Below, piece after piece: positions 51,967 to 63,454 of a stretch of DNA of 64,000 nt. Made by a program: the position numbers and the translations under genes. Positions within the stretch are counted from its first letter, which is position 1. The number at the start of each line of letters is the position of its first letter. Source of the stretch: Ypsolopha sequella (taxonomy: Eukaryota > Arthropoda > Insecta > Lepidoptera > Ypsolophidae); contig OW203983.1 of assembly GCA_934047225.1 (NCBI GenBank), positions 1,178,001 to 1,242,000 of the forward strand, given 5' to 3'. A model generated the notes under the pieces. It was given only the letters and a program-made list of their open reading frames with translations. It made no database searches and was not told the origin of the DNA.

Positions 51967-54187
51967 TTTTGAGATCTAGGCACATGTGCATTGGGCAGGG
52001 CTTGAATTGAATGACTAAAAATTTTCCAAGGTCCTACCGACTGTGCACCGACGCTTTTCCTGAACAGATATTAATTGTATATATTACAGGGCAAGAATTA
52101 CGAGACCAGATGTTTTCCTTGTTGAATCTTATAATTCACAACTACAATAGAATAAGCTCCATCTTTCTTCTGTGATAAATTAAAACTTTACACTAAAATT
52201 GGCCATTATGTATCAACTAGATTTTGTCATACTATGCAGTTTAGTATTGAATTAATTATATTGAAGAATACTTAAATACAACAAAATATGATGATAATAA
52301 GTCAATTATCATTATATTCCTTGCTATTTATAATAATCGAGTGAAAAAAGATACAACAAATTATCTTTTGTTCTAATTTTCTAGTTGTTCAAATGGTTGT
52401 TCATACTTTAACAGTTAGAAAATTAGAACAATAGTACATTACTGCTGAGACCAAGTAAGTGAGCTTTCCCTGGACGAGTAACTTAAAAGTCGGAGCCCGC
52501 AAAGCGAAGACTTTTATATACGAGTCCAGGAGGGCTCATTACGGTAGAAGCATATATAGTGATTTCTGAAAAATAAAACGAGATAATTAATAGTAGGTAT
52601 AGGATGAGGACTTAAATAAAATGAAATGAACTTATTATACGGTGCTCACGGTGCTCATATTGGGGTAAAATCTCATGAAGGAGTACGAGCCCTATTGAAA
52701 CTTGTCTCAAAATGTTATATACACAAAAGATTCGTTTCGAGTCGAGCACTTGTGAGCGGAAAATTCGTTTAATCAACTAATTCCTGTCACGTTGCAAACT
52801 AAAAATATTTTTCACAACAAATAACCACCATTTTTTTTTCTCAGTCTTGGGCGTTAGTTAGTGTTGTAAAACCGGTAACTATCAATAGGCTGCGTTCAGT
52901 TTGATCGTCGGACGACGCCCACCTTACATACACTGGCAGCAGGATTACATATATAAATTTAAAGCGTTTAATGGTTTTAAATAAAATCAACAACATTAAT
53001 CTATTTTCCTTGTTATTTTGCAATTAAAAAATAAAGCAATCATCTCTTTATTCTGAACACTAAATTGCAATTCATTTTATTTTTATTTTTTAATTGGCCG
53101 CTTAAAATCTTATGATCATCAAACTCCTTGATCTCCTAAAAACATTTTATGCAAATTTACTGAACTTGAAATAGCTCTCCACGGTGAAGCTTTCCTGGTT
53201 TCTCTTTACGGTATGAAATGATAACATTACGATATATTTTAGAGAAAAAGATAATTATTATATCTTTGTATCACTTTTAGCATATCATTAAAAATGATTA
53301 ATTTGTTTAAATTATTATAAATAGCAAGGAAGTTAATTAACTCGTATTAATATAATGTCAGAGCACTATTATCATTTAAGCAGTGGCGAAATAGCGTTTT
53401 TGGGTCCATTTAGCTATAAATACAAAATTGTCCTCCTAAATTACATATTAAAACTATGGTTAAATATTATGTCAACACCGATACTCACAAAATTATTAAT
53501 AGCTCTCCCAACCACAGATAGATCCACCTTGAGGTTGCAGGAAGTTATATTCTTGCCACACCACATTTTAAGAGACTCAAAACGTTACTAAATTGAAGCC
53601 TTTAGGCTTTTAGATTACCTTTCCAAACCGAGTTCAGTTGATAACAATAGACTTCATTCTACGTACAAACTAGACGAAAAAAACGAACGTAATGCGTGCC
53701 GGAGAGACGACACATCCCCTCGTGACGTAACATGACACATGCATGACACGTAACGTTACATGACACATAACCACAAACATACAAACTTTGTATTTCGATG
53801 CCCTCAGTTATGACAATATATGAACCTCCCTAGCGATGCCGATGTTGCACGAAATTTATAGTCACGGAATATAAAAACTTGATATGAGCTATCTTGATGC
53901 TCTTCCATGCCATGTTTATACGAAACCCAGAACATAATATAGGAAATGCTTTGTGTACACAAAAAATTGTGCTTATTTTTGAACATTTCTCGAAAACTGG
54001 TAAATTATCTCTAGTAAATACACAAACCCGCATTATCCGACTCTTCCATACAACCGCAATGGTAATAAGAAGTGTCATTTCTAAATGTATAAAAGGTAAG
54101 ATTTTATGGAAAATGCTTTTAATTAAATACTCAGGGTAATTAAATAAACTTCAAGGAAAAAATATGTTCACATAATATTGCGACGCT
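51967..54187. other. Non-coding DNA with two foldbacks
   Basis: AT-rich. 52366..52432 has arms TTGTTCTAATTTTCTA and TAGAAAATTAGAACAA. 52461..52541 is an imperfect long hairpin. The ORF-like stretches at 53355 and 53894 have no recognisable family and are probably chance. Confidence 0.45.
52461..52541. repeat. Imperfect hairpin, about 33-bp arms
   Basis: GAGCTTTCCCTGGACGAGTA and TAAAAGTC pair with GACTTTTATA and ACGAGTCCAGGAGGGCTC. The loop is about 13 bases (GGAGCCCGCAAAGCGAA region). Confidence 0.6.
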
Positions 54188-56251
54188 GTGGAGCGGACAT
54201 CTGTTAGCGGAGTCCATTATGAACAAACATGTGCAGCGGACATCTGTTAGCGGAGTCCATTATGAACAAACATGTGGAGCCGACATCTGTTAGCGGAGTC
54301 CATTATGAACAAACATGTGGAGCGGACATCTGTTAGCGGAGTCCATTATGAACAAACATGTGGAGCGGGCATCTGTTAGCGGAGTCCATTATGAACAAAC
54401 ATGTGGAGCGGGCATCTGTTAGCGGAGTCCATTATGAACAAACATGTGGAGCGGACATCTGTTAGCGGAGTCCATTATGAACAAACATGTGCAGCGGACA
54501 TCTGTTAGCGGAGTCCATTATGAACAAACATGTGCAGCGGACATCTGTTAGCGGAGTCCATTATGAACAAACATGTGGAGCCGACATCTGTTAGCGGAGT
54601 CCATTATGAACAAACATGTGGAGCGGGCATCTGTTAGCGGAGTCCATTATGAACAAACATGTGGAGCCGACATCTGTTAGCGGAGTCCATTATGAACAAA
54701 CATGTGGAGCCGACATCTGTTAGCGGAGTCCATTATGAACAAACATGTGGAGCGGACATCTGTTAGCGGAGTCCATTATGAACAAACATGTGGAGCGGAC
54801 ATCTGTTAGCGGAGTCCATTATGAACAAACATGTGGAGCGGGCATCTGTTAGCGGAGTCCATTATGAACAAACATGTGGAGCCGACATCTGTTAGCGGAG
54901 TCCATTATGAACAAACATGTGGAGCGGACATCTGTTAGCGGAGTCCATTATGAACAAACATGTGGAGTGGACATCTGTTAGCGGAGTCCATTATGAACAA
55001 ACATGTGGAGCGGACATCTGTTAGCGGAGTCCATTATGAACAAACATGTGGAGCGGACATCTGTTAGCGGAGTCCATTATGAACAAACATGTGGAGCGGA
55101 CATCTGTTAGCGGAGTCCATTATGAACAAACATGTGGAGCGGACATCTGTTAGCGGAGTCCATTATGAACAAACATGTGGAGCGGGCATCTGTTAGCGGA
55201 GTCCATTATGAACAAACATGTGGAGCGGACATCTGTTAGCGGAGTCCATTATGAACAAACATGTGGAGCGGACATCTGTTAGCGGAGTCCATTATGAACA
55301 AACATGTGGAGCGGGCATCTGTTAGCGGAGTCCATTATGAACAAACATGTGGAGCGGACATCTGTTAGCGGAGTCCATTATGAACAAACATGTGGAGCGG
55401 GCATCTGTTAGCGGAGTCCATTATGAACAAACGTGTGGAGCGGACATCTGTTAGCGGAGTCCATTATGAACAAACATGTGGAGCGGGCATCTGTTAGCGG
55501 AGTCCATTATGAACAAACATGTGGAGCGGACATCTGTTAGCGGAGTACATTATGAACAAACATGTGGAGCGGGCATCTGTTAGCGGAGTCCATTATGAAC
55601 AAACATGTGGAGCGGACATCTGTTAGCGGAGTCCATTATTAACAAACATGTGGAGCGGACATCTGTTAGCGGAGTCCATTATGAACAAACATGTGGAGCG
55701 GACATCTGTTAGCGGAGTCCATTATGAACAAACATGTGGAGCGGACATCTGTTAGCGGAGTCCATTATTAAGAAACATGTGGAGCGGACATCTGTCAGCG
55801 GAGTCCATTATGAACAAACATGTGGAGCGGACATCTGTTAGCGGAGTCCATTATGAACAAACATGTGGAGCGGACATCTGTTAGCGGAGTCCATTATGAA
55901 CAAACATGTGGAGCGGACATCTGTTAGCGGAGTCCATTATGAACAAACATGTGCAGCGGACATCTGTTAGCGGAGTCCATTATGAACAAACATGTGGAGC
56001 GGGCATCTGTTAGCGGAGTCCATTATGAACAAACATGTGGAGCGGACATCTGTTAGCGGAGTCCATTATTAACAAACATGTGGAGCGGACATCTGTTAGC
56101 GGAGTCCATTATTAACAAACATGTGGAGCGGACATCTGTTAGCGGAGTACATTATGAACAAACATGTGGAGCGGGCATCTGTTAGCGGAGTCCATTATGA
56201 ACAAACATGTGGAGCGGACATCTGTTAGCGGAGTCCATTATTAACAAACAT
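54188..56251 (+). repeat. 43-bp minisatellite, 48 copies (left part)
   Basis: 2064 bp, exactly 48 units of GTGGAGCGGACATCTGTTAG/CGGAGTCCATTATGAACAAACAT. Copies are nearly identical, with recurring variants GCGGGC, GCCGAC, GTGCAG and ATTATTAAC. The ATTATTAAC variant clusters at the right end and again at the start of the right part (60146). The last unit abuts the LINE. Confidence 0.97.
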
Positions 56252-56501
56252 TTTTTTTTTTTTCGGTTTACCCGCGATTTTCGATGCACTTGTGTTTTCA
56301 GTTTGCTGTGTCTAAAATTCGATAAAACTCATAAAAAATATTGTATTTCAGTGCTATCTCAGTTTAATTGTGACGATTACTGCATAGTTTACTACTGAAA
56401 GTGAAATCTCGCGTCAATAACTTGTGATTTACAACTTTGTTGCAACTGCCAAAAGTTTACCTCTAAGTTATTCAAAGTGCACCAAAAACAAATAAATTAA
56501 A

Positions 56502-57233
56502 ATGGTTTCCTGCTTAAAATGCATTAAAGACATTCCAAAAGTGGATGAAAAAAACCCCAAAATAATTTGTCACGGCTGTGAAAGGCACATTTGCGTAAAG
56601 TGTAGTGGGTTGCTTGCCACGGAGTTGCGGGTGATTGCCTTGCAGTCACCTACACTTAAATACTTGTGCCCTGATTGTGAACTCGGGGTGCGCCAGCTTC
56701 CTGCTCTGCGAAAGAAGATAGATGAATTGGAATTGGAAATGGACTTAATTAAGAAAAATCAACAACCCAATGTGAATGTCGAATCTGTCATCGGGGAAAT
56801 TGAAGAACGGCAGAAGAGAAGCTCTAATGTCATCATGTTTGGGATCCCAGAAATCTCATTTCCTGATTCAACTATTGAGGAGCGTAAGCAACATGATAAA
56901 TCAGAGGTGGAGCGTGCATTGTCTAACTTGCCCGATTCTGAATCTCCAGTTGTAATCATTCGCTTGGGTAAGCTGCAAACTGGCTCTGCCCCCCGTCCTC
57001 TAAAAGTGGTGATGAGGAACAAAGAAGCTGCCGTTCACATCCTTAAAAACGGTAAAAAGCTACGCACAGGTGTCACCGCCAAAAACGACCTCACTCCATA
57101 TCAGCGAGAGTACCTTAATAGTCTAAGGTTGGAATTGAGACAAAGGATTGAGCAAGGTGAGGAAGACATCTCTATCAAGTATGTTAATAACAGACCATCA
57201 ATAGTACAAATAAATCAAGGCCAAAAAAAGTAG
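56502..57233 (+). CDS. LINE ORF1: PHD-like zinc finger, coiled coil, RNA-binding region
   Basis: 243 residues. Cys pairs C4/C7, C23/C26, C31/C34 and C56/C59 (with H29) form a PHD/RING-like double zinc site. A short coiled coil follows (LPALRKKIDELELEMDLIKK, about residues 67-90). Then comes an RRM-like domain with RSSNVIMFGIPE, APRPLKVVMRNKEAAVHIL and YQREYLNSLRLELRQR. PHD-type ORF1 proteins are known for CR1 and some jockey-group LINEs, where they package the RNA. The stop is UAG (57231..57233) followed by CAA; the frame continues openly into ORF2. Confidence 0.85.
   Translation: MVSCLKCIKDIPKVDEKNPKIICHGCERHICVKCSGLLATELRVIALQSPTLKYLCPDCELGVRQLPALRKKIDELELEMDLIKKNQQPNVNVESVIGEIEERQKRSSNVIMFGIPEISFPDSTIEERKQHDKSEVERALSNLPDSESPVVIIRLGKLQTGSAPRPLKVVMRNKEAAVHILKNGKKLRTGVTAKNDLTPYQREYLNSLRLELRQRIEQGEEDISIKYVNNRPSIVQINQGQKK
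57231..57233 (+). promoter_or_regulatory. In-frame UAG between ORF1 and ORF2, candidate readthrough site
   Basis: ORF1 and ORF2 are in the same frame (both start positions divide by three), with only this TAG between them. The context AAG TAG CAA resembles the UAG-CA(A/G) context that favours readthrough in plant and animal viruses. The next 18 codons are open and include the endonuclease start. Readthrough is inferred. Confidence 0.5.
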
Positions 57234-60077
57234 CAAAATAATGGTCTAACCGAACTTACTCTGTTTTATACGAACCTGGCATCGATTATGGCTAAAAGAG
57301 ATTTGTTGCTATTGGAAATTGATAGGTTGCGACCTACATTTATAGTTATTACAGAAACACATTTAAAACCTGAAATATTGGATACATTAGTAGTTATTAA
57401 GGGATATACGCTTTATAGACTTGATAGACCACCTGGCCAAAGTGGCAAAGGTGCTGGAGGAGTAGCTATCTATATAGCCAAGAAACATCAGGATATTCCT
57501 ATCATATCAAGCTTACATCCTACTCTTAACAATAAAACAAATGTAGAAGCATTGTGGTTGAATATTAAATATGGTAAATTTGAACTGGTTATTGGAGGTG
57601 TTTATCGCCCTACCCACTATGATCTGAAAGAATGTGATAAGTTGCTAATTGAAACAATCAAACAGGCTGCTGAAGAGAGTGGAAATTTACTAGTTGCTGG
57701 AGATTTTAATCTCCCTGACATTGAATGGCCACTACAGAAACTAGATGGTTATAATGCACTTCATGAAAGTTTCATAGAAATGATAACTGAAACTAATCTA
57801 CATCAGTTGGTGACAGAAATAACAAGAAAGCGAAATAGTGAAGAGTCTTTACTTGATCTTATTTTATGCAGTGACGAAAGCTTGTGTACTAAAATAATAC
57901 ATTATCCCCAAATAGGTAAAAGTGACCACATGGTCCTTTTTGGGACACTACAAATCCAGAATGACCAAATTATCAACATTGTTGAGAGAAAACAAAGAAA
58001 AAACTTCTACAGTGCTGATTATGAAATTATAACGTCCTGGCTACTAGATTATAATTTAAATTCCATACACCACCTTCATCCCGATAAGGCGTGGATAGAT
58101 TTTAAGACTGGCATTCATAAGGTTATAACAGAAAAGGTACCACTTACAAGAATAAATAAAAAGAAAAATATTAAAAAACCATGGATTGGACAACAGATAG
58201 TAAAACTGACTAGAGAAAAGCTACAGAAATGGAAATTATACCAATTATGTAAATCAAAACAATCATACGAGGATTATAGGAAACTAAACAATAAAATTAT
58301 TGCAGAAGTAAGGAAATCCAGAATTAATTTTGAAAGGGGTATTGTAGGAGCTGGTCCGAAATGCTTTTATGCATACATACGTCAACATCTAAACTCGAAA
58401 GTATCCATACCCCCAGCGTTAAGAGATGATCTAACTCAGAGAATAACTACTGATAATAAAGAAGTTGCTAATATGTTTGGCAAACAATTTGAAAAGTCCT
58501 TTGTGAAAGAACCCCTTAACCAAACTTTACCAAACATTTGCAGTCCTTTTGTGGCAAACTCACTAGAGATTGACTTTACACCTGAAGCCGTAGCAAAGGC
58601 ATTAAATACCTTTAAAGATGACACAGCAATGGGCCCTGATGGAATACCGGCAATACTATTGAAAAGATGTAACCATGTGTTATGTGGCCAACTTGCTCAC
58701 ATCATGACCCTGTCATTTAAAGATGGGAAATTACCGCAGGATTGGAAAGAGGCAATGGTTACTCCTATTTATAAAAAAGGAGATAAGCTCGACCCGGCGC
58801 ACTATCGACCAATTTGCTTAACATGTATACCATGCAAAGTAATGGAAAAAATTATTGCTGAGAAAATAAGAGAATTCTTGTCCAAGGAACAGATCATTAT
58901 TGCTGAACAACACGGATTTGTACCTCGAAGATCAATAGTTACTAACCTGTTGTCTTGTGTAGACTATTGGACAAAGAACTGGGATAAACATGAACCTACA
59001 GACATCATTTATTTAGACTACGAGAAAGCATTTGACCGTGTCCCCATAAAGCGATTAGTTGCAAAGTTACAACATTTCGGAATTCGAGGAAAACTTCTTC
59101 TGTGGATAGAGGACTTCCTTAGTGCGCGAACATTCAAAGTTCGAGTTGGAGAAGAGCTTTCCGACACCTTCAATGTTTACAGTGGTGTTCCTCAAGGCTC
59201 CGTATTAGGACCAATCCTATTTGGAATATTTTTAACTGACCTAAAGGATATTATAAAATCTGGATTGTCCTTATTCGCTGATGACACAAAAATAATGGGG
59301 AACCCACTAATATCCCACCAGATGATTCAAGATGATCTGAATCGAATAACACAGTGGACAAAAGATTGGCTTCTTACTTTAAACTCTGGAAAATGTACTG
59401 TCTTACATGTTGGAAAAAACAACCCCTATTTACCATACACAGTAGACTCAGAACCCCTAAAAACAGTTAAAACACAGAGAGATCTGGGAGTCACAATAAC
59501 AGACAACTTGAAATGGGATGCTCACATTCTTCAACTAACCAAGAAGGCTAACTCTGTAACATATATGATCAGAAAAACGTTCAATTACACCGACATGGCT
59601 TTATTTTTGAAAATCTACAAAACATACATACGCCCACTGCTTGAATATGGCTTTCAAATTTGGAGTCCCTATTTTCAAAAGGACATTGTCATGTTAGAGA
59701 AGGTTCAAAGAAGAGCCACTAAAATGGTTGTGGGTTTACGTGACAAGCCATACGAACAGCGATTGAAAGAACTTGGTCTAACCACGCTACAGCAGCGCAG
59801 ACAACGCGGAGACCTCATTGAGACATATAAGATACTGACTGGGTGCTACGATGTTCAAGAACTTGACAGTCTTTTTAACATGAACAAAAACTATCACCTC
59901 AGAGGTCACTCCCTTAAAATCGTTGGAACAAAGTGTGCAAGCAACCCCCGTCAACACTTTCTGCCAAACCGTGTAGTTAGTGGGTGGAATAGTCTACCAG
60001 AAGCTGTAATCAGTGCATCCACAGTGAACTCATTCAAAAATAAACTTGACAATTTCATGAAAACTAAAGTGCAGTGA
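57234..60077 (+). CDS. LINE ORF2: AP endonuclease and reverse transcriptase
   Basis: The frame is open from 57234; the first ATG is at 57288 (929 residues from there). The endonuclease's conserved N-terminal string LFYTNLASI, with the catalytic Asn (57273..57275), lies before that ATG. It continues with VITETHLKPE, IGGVYRPTH, LLVAGDFNLPDIEW and GKSDHMVLFG. RT: TPIYKKGDKLDPAHYRPICL, IIYLDYEKAFDRVP, SGVPQGSVLGPILF, FADD at residues 663-666 from the ATG (59274..59285), and YIRPLLEYGFQIWSPY in the thumb. The end is SGWNSLPEAVISASTVNSFK. No stop or frameshift; all catalytic residues present. Confidence 0.92.
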   Translation, partial: QNNGLTELTLFYTNLASIMAKRDLLLLEIDRLRPTFIVITETHLKPEILDTLVVIKGYTLYRLDRPPGQSGKGAGGVAIYIAKKHQDIPIISSLHPTLNNKTNVEALWLNIKYGKFELVIGGVYRPTHYDLKECDKLLIETIKQAAEESGNLLVAGDFNLPDIEWPLQKLDGYNALHESFIEMITETNLHQLVTEITRKRNSEESLLDLILCSDESLCTKIIHYPQIGKSDHMVLFGTLQIQNDQIINIVERKQRKNFYSADYEIITSWLLDYNLNSIHHLHPDKAWIDFKTGIHKVITEKVPLTRINKKKNIKKPWIGQQIVKLTREKLQKWKLYQLCKSKQSYEDYRKLNNKIIAEVRKSRINFERGIVGAGPKCFYAYIRQHLNSKVSIPPALRDDLTQRITTDNKEVANMFGKQFEKSFVKEPLNQTLPNICSPFVANSLEIDFTPEAVAKALNTFKDDTAMGPDGIPAILLKRCNHVLCGQLAHIMTLSFKDGKLPQDWKEAMVTPIYKKGDKLDPAHYRPICLTCIPCKVMEKIIAEKIREFLSKEQIIIAEQHGFVPRRSIVTNLLSCVDYWTKNWDKHEPTDIIYLDYEKAFDRVPIKRLVAKLQHFGIRGKLLLWIEDFLSARTFKVRVGEELSDTFNVYSGVPQGSVLGPILFGIFLTDLKDIIKSGLSLFADDTKIMGNPLISHQMIQDDLNRITQWTKDWLLTLNSGKCTVLHVGKNNPYLPYTVDSEPLKTVKTQRDLGVTITDNLKWDAHILQLTKKANSVTYMIRKTFNYTDMALFLKIYKTYIRPLLEYGFQIWSPYFQKDIVMLEKVQRRATKMVVGLRDKPYEQRLKELGLTTLQQRRQRGDLIETYKILTGCYDVQELDSLFNMNKNYHLRGHSLKIVGTKCASNPRQHFLPNRVVSGWNSLPEAVISASTVNSFKNKLDNFMKTKVQ

Positions 60078-60112
60078 TATACACAAAATCAGCTTTTAGC
60101 TGCCTGTGCATC

Positions 60113-60145
<33 letters not shown>

Positions 60146-60146
<1 letters not shown>

Positions 60147-60438
60147 TGGAGCGGACATCTGTTAGCGGAGTCCATTATTAACAAACATGTGGAGCGGACA
60201 TCTGTTAGCGGAGTCCATTATGAACAAACATGTGGAGCGGACATCTGTTAGCGGAGTCCATTATTAAGAAACATGTGGAGCGGACATCTGTTAGCGGAGT
60301 CCATTATGAACAAACATGTGGAGCGGACATCTGTTAGCGGAGTCCATTATGAACAAACATGTGGAGCGGACATCTGTTAGCGGAGTCCATTATGAACAAA
60401 CATGTGGAGCGGACATCTGTTAGCGGAGTCCATTATTA
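60146..60438 (+). repeat. 43-bp minisatellite, 6.8 copies (right part)
   Basis: Continuation of the array at 54188..56251 after the LINE, starting on a unit boundary. The last unit breaks after ATTATTAAA. Confidence 0.97.
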
Positions 60439-62082
60439 AACAGTGAAAACTGCATCAAAATCCGTTCAGTAGTTTTGACGTGATGCGTGTTTATACATAC
60501 ATACAGACAAACATTCCATCAACTTCTGTTTTGGCCTCTTTAGCTACACAGAAATAAATCTTCAAAATATATAACATGTACAGATTTGACTTCATTATTA
60601 CTTTATTATATATTAATCGGTACATATGTATTATATATATAATGTATTATATGATAAGAATAACATAAAACAACTTAAAATAAAATTTTAGTGAAATATA
60701 TTTCGGGCCATTCGGGCCCGGCATCAGTCACAATGAAGTAAGAGAAAAATATAATGCATAGGTAAAAAAATTCAAAATAAAAACTATTTACATCTAACCT
60801 ATTTACAAGATATTACAAGAATTCTTGTTTTATGTTATTCTTATCATTTATAAAGACAAAAAAGTCAGTATTTAATATTTATTTACATAATGTATTATAT
60901 GTAATATATAGTATATATAAGTGAGCAAGACCCGAAAGATATTGTAGTCCTAAAGGGTTATAGTCACATTTATCGTTGCCAACATATATAGGTACATCTA
61001 AAACTAATTGACCAAAAAATTAAGATCGAAATGGTCGCAAGTAAGTACCTCCTGGGTTAAACGGTTCTACTAATTAAAAATTCTTCCAAATTCCCTCACC
61101 TGATCGCACATGATGTGTCAATCTACAAACTTCGTGGACCAACCAATTTACAACTTGATTGACTAAAAACACTGACAAATTATGATCATCTCTTTCACAG
61201 GATATTTTGCTCTCATTAACAGATACAAGAAAAACAAATTTGTAAAGAAATTTCTTCGCGCCTGTTCAGCAGCTACGTCATGGGTGATCAAGTTGAACAA
61301 TTCACCGGCATACCTACTGGGCACTTTGCCGCAGAGCAGCGATTTGGATGAAGCTTTTATTAGTAAAATTTTTCATTTATTATTAGTTATATATTTTTAA
61401 GAGTTAGCTTATTTAAGTTTAGTGCCATTTTATGTTTTTTGTTACGCATAGAAATCAAAATCATGAAAAATTTTAAAGATTACAAATTTTAGAGCCGGCA
61501 GCTCCACATGTCCGTGCACACGATTTTTTTTGACTGACGCATTTTATGTGGGTTGATGTGAACGACAACATTACATAAGCGAGTTACCGAAAAGCACAAA
61601 ACTGGTGATTTGCATTTACTGAATATCAGATAATGTGTCTTTTCCCCTTCACGAACGATATGGAGGCTAATTCGCTTATTAGAGATCCGTTGGGTTCTCG
61701 AGCATGATTATGTGTATACACGAGCATATTATTGTACGCTCCTTATCTCCTCTCAAAGGGGGGAGGAGCGAAGATTACTGCACTCTGGCTTTGATTTTGA
61801 GAAAATAAGGGGGTAAAGTTAATCAGGAAATGTATCAAAAATAACATTCTAAGTCCGTTTTAAGAGCTTGTGATGGGTCCTCCCAAATCCAAGTCTCTCT
61901 GCTGCCAAAATAATAATCGCCTCGATTAAATATACAAAACTCAAGTTACGCATGTATAGATTCCCCCGGTGTAGGCCGCGGCACACGCTAACACGTGATA
62001 CAAGAATGTTTTTTCACTATTAAAATATAAATAAGCCCAAAATTTTACTTTATTTGTTGTATTTTCCCGTTTGAAGATTTTG
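60439..62082. other. Non-coding, common insect repeat motif and a foldback
   Basis: 60452..60535 carries ATCCGTTCAGTAGTTTTGAC and TACATACATACAGACAAACA, a string I know as a common insect interspersed repeat. 60653..60848 has inverted arms GATAAGAATAACATAAAAC and GTTTTATGTTATTCTTATC. The rest is AT-rich with no supported gene. Confidence 0.5.
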
Positions 62083-63305
62083 GTGCGGAGTCTCCCCTGC
62101 GTACCGTTCGCTACATTGTTATTTTGGTGCAGTCTCCCCTGCGTACCGTTCGCTACATTGTTATTTTGGTGCAGAGTCTCCCCTGCGTACCGTTCGCTAC
62201 ATTGTTATTTTGGTGCGGACTCTCCCCTGCGTACCGTTCGCTACATTGTTATTTTGGTGCAGAGTCTCCCCTGCGTACCGTTCGCTACATTGTTATTTTG
62301 GTGCAGAGTCTCCCCTGCGTACCGTTCGCTACATTGTTATTTTGGTGCAGAGTCTCCCCTGCGTACCGTTCGCTACATTGTTATTTTGGTGCAGAGTCTC
62401 CCCTGCGTACCGTTCGCTACATTGTTATTTTGGTGCGGACTCTCCCCTGCGTACCGTTCGCTACATTGTTATTTTGGTGCAGAGTCTCCCCTGCGTACCG
62501 TTCGCTACATTGTTATTTTGGTGCGGACTCTCCCCTGCGTACCGTTCGCTACATTGTTATTTTGGTGCAGAGTCTCCCCTGCGTACCGTTCGCTACATTG
62601 TTATTTTGGTGCGGACTCTCCCCTGCGTACCGTTCGCTACATTGTTATTTTGGTGCAGAGTCTCCCCTGCGTACCGTTCGCTACATTGTTATTTTGGTGC
62701 AGAGTCTCCCCTGCGTACCGTTCGCTACATTGTTATTTTGGTGCGGACTCTCCCCTGCGTACCGTTCGCTACATTGTTATTTTGGTGCAGAGTCTCCCCT
62801 GCGTACCGTTCGCTACATTGTTATTTTGGTGCGGAGTCTCCCCTGCGTACCGTTCGCTACATTGTTATTTTGGTGCGGACTCTCCCCTGTGTACCGTTCG
62901 CTACATTGTTATTTTGGTGCAGAGTCTCCCCTGCGTACCGTTCGCTACATTGTTATTTTGGTGCGGACTCTCCCCTGCGTACCGTTCGCTACATTGTTAT
63001 TTTGGTGCAGAGTCTCCCCTGCGTACCGTTCGCTACATTGTTATTTTGGTGCGGACTCTCCCCTGCGTACCGTTCGCTACATTGTTAGTTTGGTGCAGAG
63101 TCTCCCCTGCGTACCGTTCGCTACATTGTTATTTTGGTGCGGACTCTCACCTGCGTACCGTTCGCTACATTGTTATTTTGGTGCAGAGTCTCCCCTGCGT
63201 ACCGTTCGCTACATTGTTATTTTGGTGCAGAGTCTCCCCTGCGTACCGTTCGCTACATTGTTATTTTGGTGCGGACTCTCCCCTGCGTACCGTTCGCTAC
63301 ATTGT
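62083..63305 (+). repeat. 44-bp minisatellite, 28 copies
   Basis: Unit GTGCAGAGTCTCCCCTGCGT/ACCGTTCGCTACATTGTTATTTTG. One unit (the second) is 42 bp. Two main variants, GCAGAG and GCGGAC, alternate over much of units 9-25, so there is an 88-bp higher-order period. The unit has no stop in any plus-strand frame, so all three frames show long artefactual ORFs. Confidence 0.97.
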
Positions 63306-63454
63306 CGCTGACATCAATATTCTTCAACATTCATCAATCTAGTCGTAGAAGTTCATCAATTCCGGGTACTTTTGACTTTGCCCTTCTTTGGTATGTAGCC
63401 AATTTGTTCAGCATACGATACGTCATTGTACTCTAAAATATAAACCGAAACTTT
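63306..63454. other. Spacer between arrays
   Basis: Short non-coding stretch with no recognised feature. Confidence 0.4.

Larger units (their letters stand above)
56252..60145 (+). mobile_element. Full-length LINE (CR1/jockey-type) inserted in minisatellite
   Basis: 5' untranslated region (56252..56501), ORF1, ORF2, a 46-bp 3' untranslated region with a CAGCT-TTT-AGCTG stem-loop (60089..60101), and an (AAT)n tail (60111..60145). Stem-loop plus simple-repeat tail is usual for CR1/L2-type LINEs. Left junction ACAAACAT/TTTTT, right junction AAT/GTGGAGCGG: the array continues with the next unit, with no lost base and no clear target duplication. It appears full-length and recent. Confidence 0.9.

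Noticed and set aside
53355..53591. 78-codon ORF
   Set aside because: Low-complexity AT-rich frame with no recognisable domain or gene structure.
54188..56251. CRISPR-like array of 43-bp repeats
   Set aside because: Units are contiguous with no unique spacers, and the context is a eukaryotic genome with retrotransposons. This is a minisatellite.
62071..63342. Three overlapping ORFs of 292-423 codons
   Set aside because: All are translations of the 44-bp tandem array, open in every plus frame because the unit has no stop. No start context, splice signals or protein family.
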